Part shown: positions 31,675-38,654 of the stretch, piece after piece
Layout of the letters: each line of letters opens with the position of its first letter
Numbering within the stretch: position 1 is the stretch's first letter
From: Deltaproteobacteria bacterium
GTDB lineage: Bacteria; Myxococcota_A; UBA9160; SZUA-336
NCBI GenBank assembly: GCA_016875225.1
Contig: VGRW01000016.1
Coordinates: forward strand, 1 to 57,698
Reading direction: 5' to 3'
Length of the DNA stretch: 57,698 bases
Program-made: the position numbers and the translations under genes
Notes under the pieces: model-generated
Told to the model about the DNA's origin: nothing
Seen by the model: only the letters and a program-made list of their open reading frames with translations
Databases searched by the model: none

Positions 31675-32189
31675 CAAAGCGCCCTGCCGAGGATTCGAGC
31701 CGCGGCTTCGCGGGCGAGCACGCGAGCATCCGCAGGTAGGGCGCCTCTGGCTTCGGCTAGCTCCACCTGGACGGACTGGCGGACGCTCTCGACGATTCCA
31801 TTGGCGTCGGCCCGAGCTGCCTCGAGGAGGGCGCGTTCGCGTGGTTCGCCGTCGGAGAGGATCGCGTTTCGCCGCGCTTGAGCAGCCGCACGCGCCTCTA
31901 CGAGGCGAGCTTCGATCGCGGTCCGCGCCGCGCGCGCCTCTTCTCCCAGCTGTTCCACCTGCGCGAGCGCTCCGGCCGTGCGGGCCTCTCGCTCGTCGAG
32001 CACTTGGAGCAGCGGCTGCACGAGGAGGCGGTTCACCGGATAGATCAGCAGCAGGAACAGCGCGATGTTGGTCGCCACCGTCGTGACGTCCGGATACAGG
32101 TTCAGCTCGGAGGCCAGCGCGGGGACTGGAATCGCCGCCCCAGCCACGATAGCGATCGGGAGGAGCCAGGAGCCAGGCTCGGAACGCAC
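31674..32189 (-). CDS. atpF': ATP synthase b'-type subunit
   Basis: This 171-residue second stalk subunit has a hydrophobic export-like segment (WLLPIAIVAGAAIPVPALAS), a membrane helix (VATNIALFLLLIYPVNRLLV) and a coiled coil. NLYPDVTTVATNIALF resembles the b' proteins of photosynthetic and delta-proteobacterial ATP synthases. GTG at 32189 is preferred: GAGGGG precedes it and the signal segment follows directly. Longer versions would add an Arg/Ser-rich tail that looks non-coding. Two different b-type genes imply a heterodimeric stator. Confidence 0.88.
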   Translation of the reverse strand: MRSEPGSWLLPIAIVAGAAIPVPALASELNLYPDVTTVATNIALFLLLIYPVNRLLVQPLLQVLDEREARTAGALAQVEQLGEEARAARTAIEARLVEARAAAQARRNAILSDGEPRERALLEAARADANGIVESVRQSVQVELAEARGALPADARVLAREAAARILGRAL

Positions 32190-32336
32190 GGTGATCCCCT
32201 CTTGTATCGCAGGTCCCTCACCGCGGACCACGGATGCTGACGACAGTCCTGAGCCCACGATGACTCGCCTCCGCGCGCTCGCTTCGCGCGCGCGGACAGA
32301 GCCCCAGCGGGTCACGACCCCGCCTCGGCGGCCGGC

Positions 32337-32364
32337 AGTATGGCAAAGGCCCTTTCCAAGTCAA
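32337..32364 (-). promoter_or_regulatory. Candidate sigma70 promoter of the atpF'FHAGDC operon
   Basis: On the minus strand TTGACT (32364-32359) and CATACT (32342-32337) are separated by 16 bases, with about 140 bases of leader before the first stalk gene. The rest of the 32190-32429 gap shows no gene and no clear terminator for the bactofilin transcript. Confidence 0.45.
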
Positions 32365-32429
32365 TCAGCGCAAGTGCCACATTTCGCTGCCTATCTCGCA
32401 GAGATCGGGTGTCGGAGCGATCGGGTGGT

Positions 32430-32789
32430 TCAGCGTCGGGGTGCGCCGATCGGCCCGCCTCCCGTGGGCTCGCCCATCTCGATGCGCGCGGTAATCCGCG
32501 CGCCGTCGTCGATGCGAATCCGAGGAGTCCGAACTACACCGTCCAGGCGGCCCTGCGGGCCGACCTCGACGCGCTCCTTCGCAGTCACATCTCCAACGAC
32601 GGACCCGCGCACGATCAGACAGCGGACGTCGAGCTTTGCGTCGATCGTCCCGCTCTCGCCCACGATCAGGGTGCCGTCCGCGTTTGCCGTGCCGCGGAAG
32701 TGCCCGTCGATCCGAACCGAGCCGGTGAACGAGATCTTTCCCTCGAACGAGGTGCCGCTGTCGAGGAAGGTCTGAAGCTCCGCCTTCAC
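32430..32789 (-). CDS. Bactofilin
   Basis: The 119-residue cytoskeletal protein is a right-handed beta-helix built from short repeats: GTSFEGKISFTGSVRIDGHF, GTANADGTLIVGESGTIDA and VRGSVVGDVTAKERVEVGPQ. Bactofilins form nucleotide-free filaments at poles or division sites. The GTG start shares GTGA with the parB stop, tying its translation to the segregation genes. In Myxococcus xanthus bactofilins scaffold the ParABS machinery (established); the same role here is inferred from gene order. Confidence 0.9.
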   Translation of the reverse strand: MKAELQTFLDSGTSFEGKISFTGSVRIDGHFRGTANADGTLIVGESGTIDAKLDVRCLIVRGSVVGDVTAKERVEVGPQGRLDGVVRTPRIRIDDGARITARIEMGEPTGGGPIGAPRR

Positions 32790-33688
32790 GATTCGTCTCC
32801 CAGGAGCCGATCGCTGAGGCGCTCGAGCTCGCTCTCGCCGTGGAACTCGATCTCGATTCGCCCGCGAGCTCGTCGCCCGACGATGCGGACCTTCGTCTTC
32901 AGATCTTTCCTCAAGCGCTCTTCGAGATCGATCACGTGTACGTCTCTCGAAGGACCGGGCCGCGGCCGTTGACGCGCGCTAGACGCAGCGCGTCGGCCAA
33001 GCTCCTCGGCTGCCCGCACCGAGAGCCCCTGGCGAACGATCTGGTCGCGCAGCATTGCGCGCTGCGGCGCCGGGACCTGCAGGATGGCCTTCGCATGGCC
33101 CATGGAGATGCGCTGGTCAATCAGATCTTGCTGAATCGGGCCCGTGAGCTCGAGAAGTCGTAGGTGATTCGACACACTCGAGCGATCCAAGCCCACTCGG
33201 CGCCCGACTTCGTCCTGCGTCATTTCCTCGTCTTCGACGAGCACCTTGAACGCCTGCGCGAGCTCCATCGGGTTCAGGTCAGCGCGCTGAACGTTCTCGA
33301 CCAGCGCCATCTCGACGACTTGCCGATCGCTCGCGTCGAGCACGACCACGGGCACCTCGTCGAGGCCCGCGATCTGCGAAGCCCGCCAGCGGCGCTCGCC
33401 GATGATCAGCTCGTAGCCGTCACCGCGCTTTCGGACGACCAGCGGCTGGAGCACTCCCTGCTCGCGAATCGACGCCGCCAGGGCGGAGAGGTCGCTCTCG
33501 CGAAACGTCTTCCGCGGCTGACTGGGATTCGGCGCGATTCGCGAGATCGACACGAAGAGGGGCGCCGCCGCGGAATCCTCGTGGGCGAGGATCTCGCGGT
33601 CGCCCGGAGCCGTCCCCACCGATGCCGAAGCTGCTGTCGACGGAATCAGGGCAGAGAGACCGCGTCCGAGCGCCTTACGTGTGGCCAT
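32786..33688 (-). CDS. parB: Chromosome-partitioning protein ParB
   Basis: The 300-residue CTP-dependent DNA clamp loads at parS and spreads. The N-terminal tail RKALGRGLSALIP is the ParA-stimulating segment. The CTP-binding motifs are IIGERRWRAS (97-103) and ENVQRADLNP (131-140), the HTH that reads parS is MTQDEVGRRVGLDRSSVSNH (about 156-175), and the C-terminal dimer domain is ELERLSDRLLGD. The ATG lies 14 bases inside the parA end. Two parS-like sites lie just beyond parA. Confidence 0.95.
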   Translation of the reverse strand: MATRKALGRGLSALIPSTAASASVGTAPGDREILAHEDSAAAPLFVSISRIAPNPSQPRKTFRESDLSALAASIREQGVLQPLVVRKRGDGYELIIGERRWRASQIAGLDEVPVVVLDASDRQVVEMALVENVQRADLNPMELAQAFKVLVEDEEMTQDEVGRRVGLDRSSVSNHLRLLELTGPIQQDLIDQRISMGHAKAILQVPAPQRAMLRDQIVRQGLSVRAAEELGRRAASSARQRPRPGPSRDVHVIDLEERLRKDLKTKVRIVGRRARGRIEIEFHGESELERLSDRLLGDES

Positions 33689-34463
33689 GATTGATCCTCT
33701 CCAGAATCTCCTCGGCGAGCTGCAGATAGCTGAGCGCGCCCTTGGAGTTGATGTCGTAGAGAAGCGCCGGCTTGCCGAAGCTCGGCGCCTCGGACAGCCG
33801 GACGTTCCGGGGAATCACCGTCCGAAACACCTTTCCCGGGAAGTGCTCGCGGGTCTCTCGCGCGACCTGCATCGCCAGGTTGTTGCGCACGTCGTACATG
33901 GTCAGCAGCAGGCCCTCGATCTCGAGCGTCGGATTCAGAGACGAGCGGACGAGATCGATCGTCTGGGTGAGCTTTGCAAGGCCCTCTAGCGCGAGATACT
34001 CGCATTGCAGAGGGACCAGAAAAAAGTCGGCGGCCACCAGGGCGTTCAGCGTGAGGAGCCCGAGCGAAGGCGGCGTATCGATCAGAACTACTCGAAAGTG
34101 CTCACGAATTTCCGATATCGCGCGCTTCAGCCGTTGCTCGCGATCCACGGCCGTGGCGAGCTCGACCTCTGCGCCGACGAGTTCCGTCGACGAGGGCGCG
34201 AGCTTCAGGAACTGAAGCTGCGTCTCCAGCAACACCTCTCCGAGCTTCGCGTCTCCGAGCAGGGCGTCGTAGGTGTCGCCGGAATAGTCCGACGGCGAGA
34301 AGCCAAGGCTCGACGTCGCGTTCGCCTGTGGGTCCAGGTCGATCAGGAGTGTCGGGCACTCTGCTGCCGCCAGCGAAGCCGCAAGATTCACCGCGGTCGT
34401 CGTCTTGCCGACGCCGCCCTTCTGGTTCGCAACGACGATGACTCGAGCCACTCTCCACCCCAC
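33675..34463 (-). CDS. parA: Chromosome-partitioning ATPase ParA (Soj)
   Basis: The 262-residue deviant Walker ATPase has NQKGGVGKTTTAVNLAASLA, with signature Lys15 and P-loop Lys20, then LLIDLDPQANATSSLG and VVLIDTPPSLGLLTLNAL. It binds the nucleoid as an ATP dimer and pulls ParB-parS complexes. The start is GTG at 34463; a GTG at 34451 gives the tighter N-terminus ARVIVVANQKGG and is an equal candidate. It overlaps parB. There is no N-terminal HTH, so it is a chromosomal rather than plasmid-type ParA. Confidence 0.95.
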   Translation of the reverse strand: MGWRVARVIVVANQKGGVGKTTTAVNLAASLAAAECPTLLIDLDPQANATSSLGFSPSDYSGDTYDALLGDAKLGEVLLETQLQFLKLAPSSTELVGAEVELATAVDREQRLKRAISEIREHFRVVLIDTPPSLGLLTLNALVAADFFLVPLQCEYLALEGLAKLTQTIDLVRSSLNPTLEIEGLLLTMYDVRNNLAMQVARETREHFPGKVFRTVIPRNVRLSEAPSFGKPALLYDINSKGALSYLQLAEEILERINHGHT

Positions 34464-34491
34464 GGCGTACCGCGTCCGGATACTACCTCAT

Positions 34492-34507
34492 CGTTCCACG
34501 TGCAATG
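34492..34507. promoter_or_regulatory. parS: parS-like site 1
   Basis: CGTTCCACGTGCAATG matches the 16-bp parS consensus family (TGTTCCACGTGGAACA) at 12 positions, with the central CACGTG intact. It lies 29 bases upstream of the parA start, next to the origin region, where parS sites are expected. The left half is near perfect and the right half is degenerate. Confidence 0.5.
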
Positions 34508-34534
34508 GGCGGAAAACTCGAAGGCCTAGGGACT

Positions 34535-35086
34535 TCAATCCGTTCCACGGGAAACCGCCGCCGCAGGGATGCGCAAGATGGCTCCACCCGAGGCCAGCGG
34601 GATCGATCGCGCGTCCGGGCGCTCGACGCCGGGCCCGGCCCAGACCCAGATCTCGCCGCCCTCGGACACCCATCCCCGGCCGAGCTCCGCGGAGCGCTCC
34701 GGGTGGGCAACTGCGCGAAGCAGCACACGATCGAAGCGCTTCGGCGCGGGAGCTTCGATCGACCGACGAAGGATGTCGACCTCGAGCGTGAGAGCCCGAG
34801 CGACGTGCCGGAGAAAGGCCACGCGCTTCTCGCGGATCTCAACCAGACTCACGCGGAGGTCGCGGCGCGAGATCGCGATCGGAAGCCCGGGGAAGCCCGC
34901 GCCACTGCCCAGATCCACGACGGAGAGGCCCTGGTCCAGGTGGGGAACGGCGGCGAGCGCATCATCCACATGCCTAGCGATCGCCGCCGGGTCGGTCGAC
35001 CCGACCAGGTTCATCCGCTCACCCCAGAGGGTGAGCTCCTGAATGAAGCGAGAGAGAGCCGCTTCCGAGGTCGCCTCTCGACTCAA
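34535..35086 (-). CDS. rsmG: 16S rRNA (guanine-527-N7) methyltransferase
   Basis: The 183-residue SAM-dependent methyltransferase modifies G527 of 16S rRNA. LWGERMNLVGSTDP and SVVDLGSGAGFPGLPIAI are the family signatures; VSLVEIREKRVAFLRHVA follows. TTG at 35086, overlapping the jag stop (TTGA), gives the shortest version that still holds the first helix; it is slightly shorter than E. coli RsmG (207). In most relatives mnmE lies between jag and rsmG; here it is absent. Confidence 0.93.
   Translation of the reverse strand: MSREATSEAALSRFIQELTLWGERMNLVGSTDPAAIARHVDDALAAVPHLDQGLSVVDLGSGAGFPGLPIAISRRDLRVSLVEIREKRVAFLRHVARALTLEVDILRRSIEAPAPKRFDRVLLRAVAHPERSAELGRGWVSEGGEIWVWAGPGVERPDARSIPLASGGAILRIPAAAVSRGTD
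34541..34556. promoter_or_regulatory. parS: parS-like site 2
   Basis: CGTTCCACGGGAAACC matches the parS consensus (TGTTTCACGTGAAACA or the TTCC variant) at 12 of 16 positions and keeps both half-sites apart from the central T. It lies inside the last codons of rsmG, 33 bases from parS-like site 1. Two similar half-perfect sites so close together make chance less likely. Confidence 0.5.
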
Positions 35087-36042
35087 TCGGGCGTAATTCG
35101 AACCCGCTTGCGCGGACCCTCGCCCTCGCTCTCGGAGCGAACCCCGCGCTCGTCCTTCAGGGTGTTGTGCACGACCCACCGCTCGCGCGAATTCATCGGC
35201 CGCAGAAGCTCCGGCTCTCCGGAGCGACGCACGATCTCCGCGGCCTCCCGAGCCATTCGTTCGAGCGCCGCCTCGTCGATCCCGCTGCGATCGTCGGAGT
35301 CACGTCGGGAGTCCGACCGCTCGCGTCGACCCTCTTCGCGCCGTCCGTTGCGGCGCGGCCGCTCGTCGCGCTCTTCGCTCGCGGCGCGGCGCGCGCCTCG
35401 GATGTCCACGCGCGCGGCCACTTCCTCATCGACGAGGACTTCGGCCGCGCGATGGGCCAGATGGGAAATCGCGGCCGCGAAGCGCGGCTCTCGATCGTTC
35501 AGTGCCGTAATCGCCTTTCCGTCCAGCGTGATGATGATGTCGCCCTCTTCGGTCTCCGTCTCCGTGAGACCGATGCCGCGAAGCTTCATCCGCTCCAGAA
35601 TCCCGGCTACGAACTCGCCGACCGGGCCGAGATCTCCTTCCTCGAGATCCTCCTCGGTTTCCTCGGGCTCCGGCGCAGCTCGAGGAGCCGGGGGAGGCGG
35701 CGCGGGGCGCTCGCTTCGGGGACGCTCCTCGCGCCTCGGCCGCTCGGGCCGCTCAGATCGGGCCGTGCGTTCGTCCCGCCGTTCGTCTCGTCGCTCGGGG
35801 CGCTCGGATCGCTGCTGCGGACGCTCCTCGGAGCGCCGCTGCTCGCGCGCGACAGGCCGGGCCGAGAGCGGCGCGGCGATGACGAGCACGTTCGAGCCCA
35901 GACCCGAAACTGTTACTGTGGCGGGAACCACCCAGAAATCGATCTGGTCGGGCGCTACCCGGAAGAAGCTGGCTGCCTTGGCCAAGGCTTCGTCCCGGGT
36001 CTCGGCCACGAATTCCCGAGCGTCGTCCACGGATGCGTTCAT
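35083..36042 (-). CDS. jag: RNA-binding protein KhpB (Jag/EloR) with long Arg/Glu-rich inserts
   Basis: The 319-residue protein has three domains: Jag-N (1-55, FVAETRDEALAKAASFF-like segment), KH (about 143-215, GDIIITLDGKAITALNDRE, where GDLGPVGEFVAGILERM begins) and R3H (256-319, ERWVVHNTLKDERGVRSESE ending in GPRKRVRI). Between Jag-N and KH lies ~80 residues of Arg/Glu/Pro repeats (about 60-140), and a second basic stretch (218-255) splits KH from R3H. The family normally has ~200-260 residues. KhpB binds RNA and affects cell-wall synthesis. ATG start 22 bases after yidC. Confidence 0.93.
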   Translation of the reverse strand: MNASVDDAREFVAETRDEALAKAASFFRVAPDQIDFWVVPATVTVSGLGSNVLVIAAPLSARPVAREQRRSEERPQQRSERPERRDERRDERTARSERPERPRREERPRSERPAPPPPAPRAAPEPEETEEDLEEGDLGPVGEFVAGILERMKLRGIGLTETETEEGDIIITLDGKAITALNDREPRFAAAISHLAHRAAEVLVDEEVAARVDIRGARRAASEERDERPRRNGRREEGRRERSDSRRDSDDRSGIDEAALERMAREAAEIVRRSGEPELLRPMNSRERWVVHNTLKDERGVRSESEGEGPRKRVRITPD

Positions 36043-36064
36043 TTCTCGATCCTCCGAGCTCCGG

Positions 36065-37738
36065 TCAAGTCGCCGGCGCCGTCGGCGTCGGCGTCCGGTT
36101 GACGTAGAGCTGCTGCGCGATCCCGAGAAGGTTGCTCACGAACCAATAGAGCACGAGCCCCGACGGGAACTGGTAGAACATGAAGGTGAATGCGACACTC
36201 ATCAGTGTCATCATCTGCCTTTGCTGAGGATCCGCGTTCGGCGCCGGAGTCAGCCTCTGCTGCAGGAGCATGGAGCCGCCCATCAGCAATGGAAGCACGC
36301 GGATCGGAAGACCCGCGATCGCGAAGAAATCCTCTGCGGCCGACAGGTCGTTGATCCAGAGCGCAAATGGAGCATGGCGCAGCTCGATCGAGGTCTGCAA
36401 CGCGAAGTACAGCGCGATCATGAAGGGCATCTGGACCAGGATCGGCACGCATCCGCCGCCCATCGCCGAGAGCGGATTCATCCCTTTCTGGCGGTAGAGC
36501 TTCATCATCTCCTCTTGGAGCTTCTCGCGGTCGCTGCCGTACTTGGTCTGAAGCTCCTTCATCTGCGGCGCGATCACCGCGAATCGCTTCATCGACTTCA
36601 TCGAGCGCTGCGTCAACGGGAACGTCACGACGCGGACGAGCAGGGTGATCAGGATGATCGCGATCCCGTAGTTCGCGACGACGTTCGCGTGGGTCCAGCG
36701 AAGCATCGCCTCGAACGCATGCACCAGCGGGCGCACCAGCGCCCAGCCGGCATCGATCGAATTCTCCAGACGCGGGTCGACGGTGGCTACGAGCTCGGGG
36801 GTCTTGGGGCCGAAGAACAGCCGGTAGCTCCGCTCCACGCCGGTCCCAGGCGGCACGTCGAAGCTCGCCGCTCCGAGCGCGGCCTGTCCCAGATCGCGGC
36901 CGAGCGGCCCTAGAAAAGCCGTGCTGTCTCGCGGGCTGTCGGGAATCGCGGCGATCAGGAAGTACTGGCTGTCGACCCCCACCCACTCGACGGGCGCCGG
37001 GTACGCGGTCCCCGTCGGAGCCGCGCGCCCGAGCAGACCGCCGAGGAAACCCGCCGTGCCGATGCCGGCCACCGGCATGCGCTTCGCCTCGCCGTCCACC
37101 GAGGCCACCACGCTGTAGTTCAAGAAGAAGTCCGGCGCTCCGTCGTTTCTCTGCTGGCCGTAGCCCACGACGTCGAGCTTCGGCCTGACCGCGGCAGAGC
37201 TCTGATTCTGGATTGACACGGTCGCCCGACCGCCGTAGCCCGTGTCATCGACTTCGACACGACGCGTCACCGCGACCCCGTCTCGCTCCGCGCGGAGCTC
37301 CACCGAGCGCGGACCAGAAGCGACGATCTCGTACACCGAGCCCTCGAGCGAGCGAAGCGGCTCGGGACCGAGGAAGATGAAGAGCGCCCCCCGGGGCTCG
37401 CTGGTCACCAGCTCCACTGGCCCGGAGTGCTTGTCGACCGTGGCGCGGTACTTGAGCAGCTCGACGCGCTCCAGACGGCCGCCGAGATTGCTGACGCTGA
37501 CCCTGACCGCGTCATTCTCCAGCGTCACAGTCTTCGCCTTCACTTCGTCCAAGGCCCGCTCGATCGGGACGGGAGGCTCGGCCTGTCCCTCGCCGCTCGG
37601 GGCCGCCGCGGGCGGCTCTTCGGAGGACTTCGGCTCGACCGCCGGCAGATCCGCGGGAGGAGGCGCCGGTGCGAACACGAATGACGCGACCATCAGTGCG
37701 ACGGCGGCGGCAATAGCTGCGATCTGTACGCGATCCAC
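36065..37738 (-). CDS. yidC: Membrane protein insertase YidC
   Basis: The 557-residue insertase has an N-terminal membrane helix (about 5-22), a Pro/Ala/Glu-rich linker, a large periplasmic beta-sandwich domain (about 70-340) and the five-helix insertase core. Core markers are NYGIAIILITLLVRVVTFPL, containing the conserved hydrophilic-groove Arg, the cytoplasmic coiled coil (MKELQTKYGSDREKLQEEMM) and FMFYQFPSGLVLYWFVSNLL. GTG at 37738 is chosen: GGGAG lies nine bases ahead. It inserts membrane proteins, including ATP synthase c subunits, with or without SecYEG. Confidence 0.95.
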   Translation of the reverse strand: MDRVQIAAIAAAVALMVASFVFAPAPPPADLPAVEPKSSEEPPAAAPSGEGQAEPPVPIERALDEVKAKTVTLENDAVRVSVSNLGGRLERVELLKYRATVDKHSGPVELVTSEPRGALFIFLGPEPLRSLEGSVYEIVASGPRSVELRAERDGVAVTRRVEVDDTGYGGRATVSIQNQSSAAVRPKLDVVGYGQQRNDGAPDFFLNYSVVASVDGEAKRMPVAGIGTAGFLGGLLGRAAPTGTAYPAPVEWVGVDSQYFLIAAIPDSPRDSTAFLGPLGRDLGQAALGAASFDVPPGTGVERSYRLFFGPKTPELVATVDPRLENSIDAGWALVRPLVHAFEAMLRWTHANVVANYGIAIILITLLVRVVTFPLTQRSMKSMKRFAVIAPQMKELQTKYGSDREKLQEEMMKLYRQKGMNPLSAMGGGCVPILVQMPFMIALYFALQTSIELRHAPFALWINDLSAAEDFFAIAGLPIRVLPLLMGGSMLLQQRLTPAPNADPQQRQMMTLMSVAFTFMFYQFPSGLVLYWFVSNLLGIAQQLYVNRTPTPTAPAT

Positions 37739-37749
37739 TGCCGAACTCC

Positions 37750-37944
37750 CTAGGGAAGATCCAGCCCGCCACCGCCGAGCGGGTGGCAGCGCGCGATCCT
37801 GCGCAGCGCACGCAATCCCCCGCGCGCCGCGCCATCGCGCTCGATCACGGCGACTGCAAACTGGGAGCAGCTCGGGTTGAATCGACACGCCGATCCGAGC
37901 CAGGGTGAAATCACGAGCCGATACCCGCGGACCAGCGCGATCAA
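37750..37944 (-). CDS. yidD: Membrane-insertion accessory protein YidD
   Basis: The 64-residue amphipathic protein matches YidD: ALVRGYRLVISPWLGSACRF, NPSCSQFAVAVIERDGA and ARCHPLGGGGLDLP, with the conserved C-R-F-x-P-x-C-S and CHP motifs. It aids YidC-dependent insertion. The TTG start at 37944 shares TTGA with rnpA; longer versions lack family similarity. It ends 11 bases before yidC. Confidence 0.92.
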   Translation of the reverse strand: MIALVRGYRLVISPWLGSACRFNPSCSQFAVAVIERDGAARGGLRALRRIARCHPLGGGGLDLP

Positions 37945-38267
37945 CGCGGCGCTTCCGACCCGTCGGGCGGCGCGAGTCTCAGATCGAGATCCTGGCGCAG
38001 CTCCGCCAACCGCAAGGACGGCGGGATGTCGCGCTTGGCGATGAGGACTAAATCGCACGATCCGAACTCTCGGGAACGACTGCGAAACCATTCGCGGGCG
38101 AGGCGCTTGATCCGGTTGCGCCGCACGGCGCCGCCGACCTTGCGCGTGACGGTGATGCCTAGGCGGGTGGGTCCGCCGTCCTTTCGATCCATGAGCAGTG
38201 CAATGAAGAATCGGGTCGACCGGCGTCGACCGGACTCGGAGACCGCGACGAAGTCACTTCTGCGCAT
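37941..38267 (-). CDS. rnpA: Ribonuclease P protein component
   Basis: The 108-residue basic protein is the cofactor of RNase P, which matures tRNA 5' ends. The signature RKVGGAVRRNRIKRLAREWF (RNR motif) is complete, preceded by RLGITVTRKV. The ATG at 38267 gives the start MRRSDFVAVSES; GGAGA sits very close to it, so an upstream non-ATG start remains possible. It lies between rpmH and yidD as in most bacteria. Confidence 0.93.
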   Translation of the reverse strand: MRRSDFVAVSESGRRRSTRFFIALLMDRKDGGPTRLGITVTRKVGGAVRRNRIKRLAREWFRSRSREFGSCDLVLIAKRDIPPSLRLAELRQDLDLRLAPPDGSEAPR

Positions 38268-38316
38268 TCTCCGACGAAGAACCCCGCGGCCAGTGCCGTC
38301 CGGCGCCGACGGATGG

Positions 38317-38466
38317 CTACCTCTTCTTCGAGACCCGCGTGAGCTCGTGACGACCCTTCGCGCGCCGACGCGAGAGCACATTGCGCCCGGCTGTGGTGCT
38401 CATCCGGGCGCGGAAACCGTGATTGCGTGCGCGCCGGATTCGGCTGGGTTGGAACGTGCGTTTCAT
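38317..38466 (-). CDS. rpmH: 50S ribosomal protein L34
   Basis: The 49-residue highly basic protein reads [20 protein letters not shown] and ends [17 protein letters not shown], diagnostic for L34. ATG with AGAGG upstream. It is the first gene of the leftward rpmH-rnpA-yidD-yidC-jag-rsmG-parAB-bactofilin series and marks the replication-direction switch with dnaA. Confidence 0.97.
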   Translation of the reverse strand: MKRTFQPSRIRRARNHGFRARMSTTAGRNVLSRRRAKGRHELTRVSKKR

Positions 38467-38501
38467 CAGAATGCCTCTAGAGCCGAGCGACTCGGTGGGC
38501 G

Positions 38502-38533
38502 TGTATAGAAGCACCGGCCCCGAGCAGTGTCAA
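38502..38533 (-). promoter_or_regulatory. Promoter of the rpmH operon
   Basis: On the minus strand a perfect -35 TTGACA (38533-38528) is followed by TATACA (38507-38502) after 20 bases, or by a poorer TTCTAT hexamer at 17. The rpmH start lies about 36 bases downstream. A short GC hairpin (ACCGAG/CTCGGC type) in the leader lies between promoter and start. Strong promoters here are usual for rpmH. Confidence 0.6.
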
Positions 38534-38654
38534 CGTCGTCTCGGCCGAGGCTTTCTCGACGAGAATCCGCGCGGCGTTCTTGCTTTGCTGCGCGCCGCTT
38601 TGATATGAGCACGAAGTCCCACCCGTCATCGCCTCGTGAAAGGTCCGAACCCCC

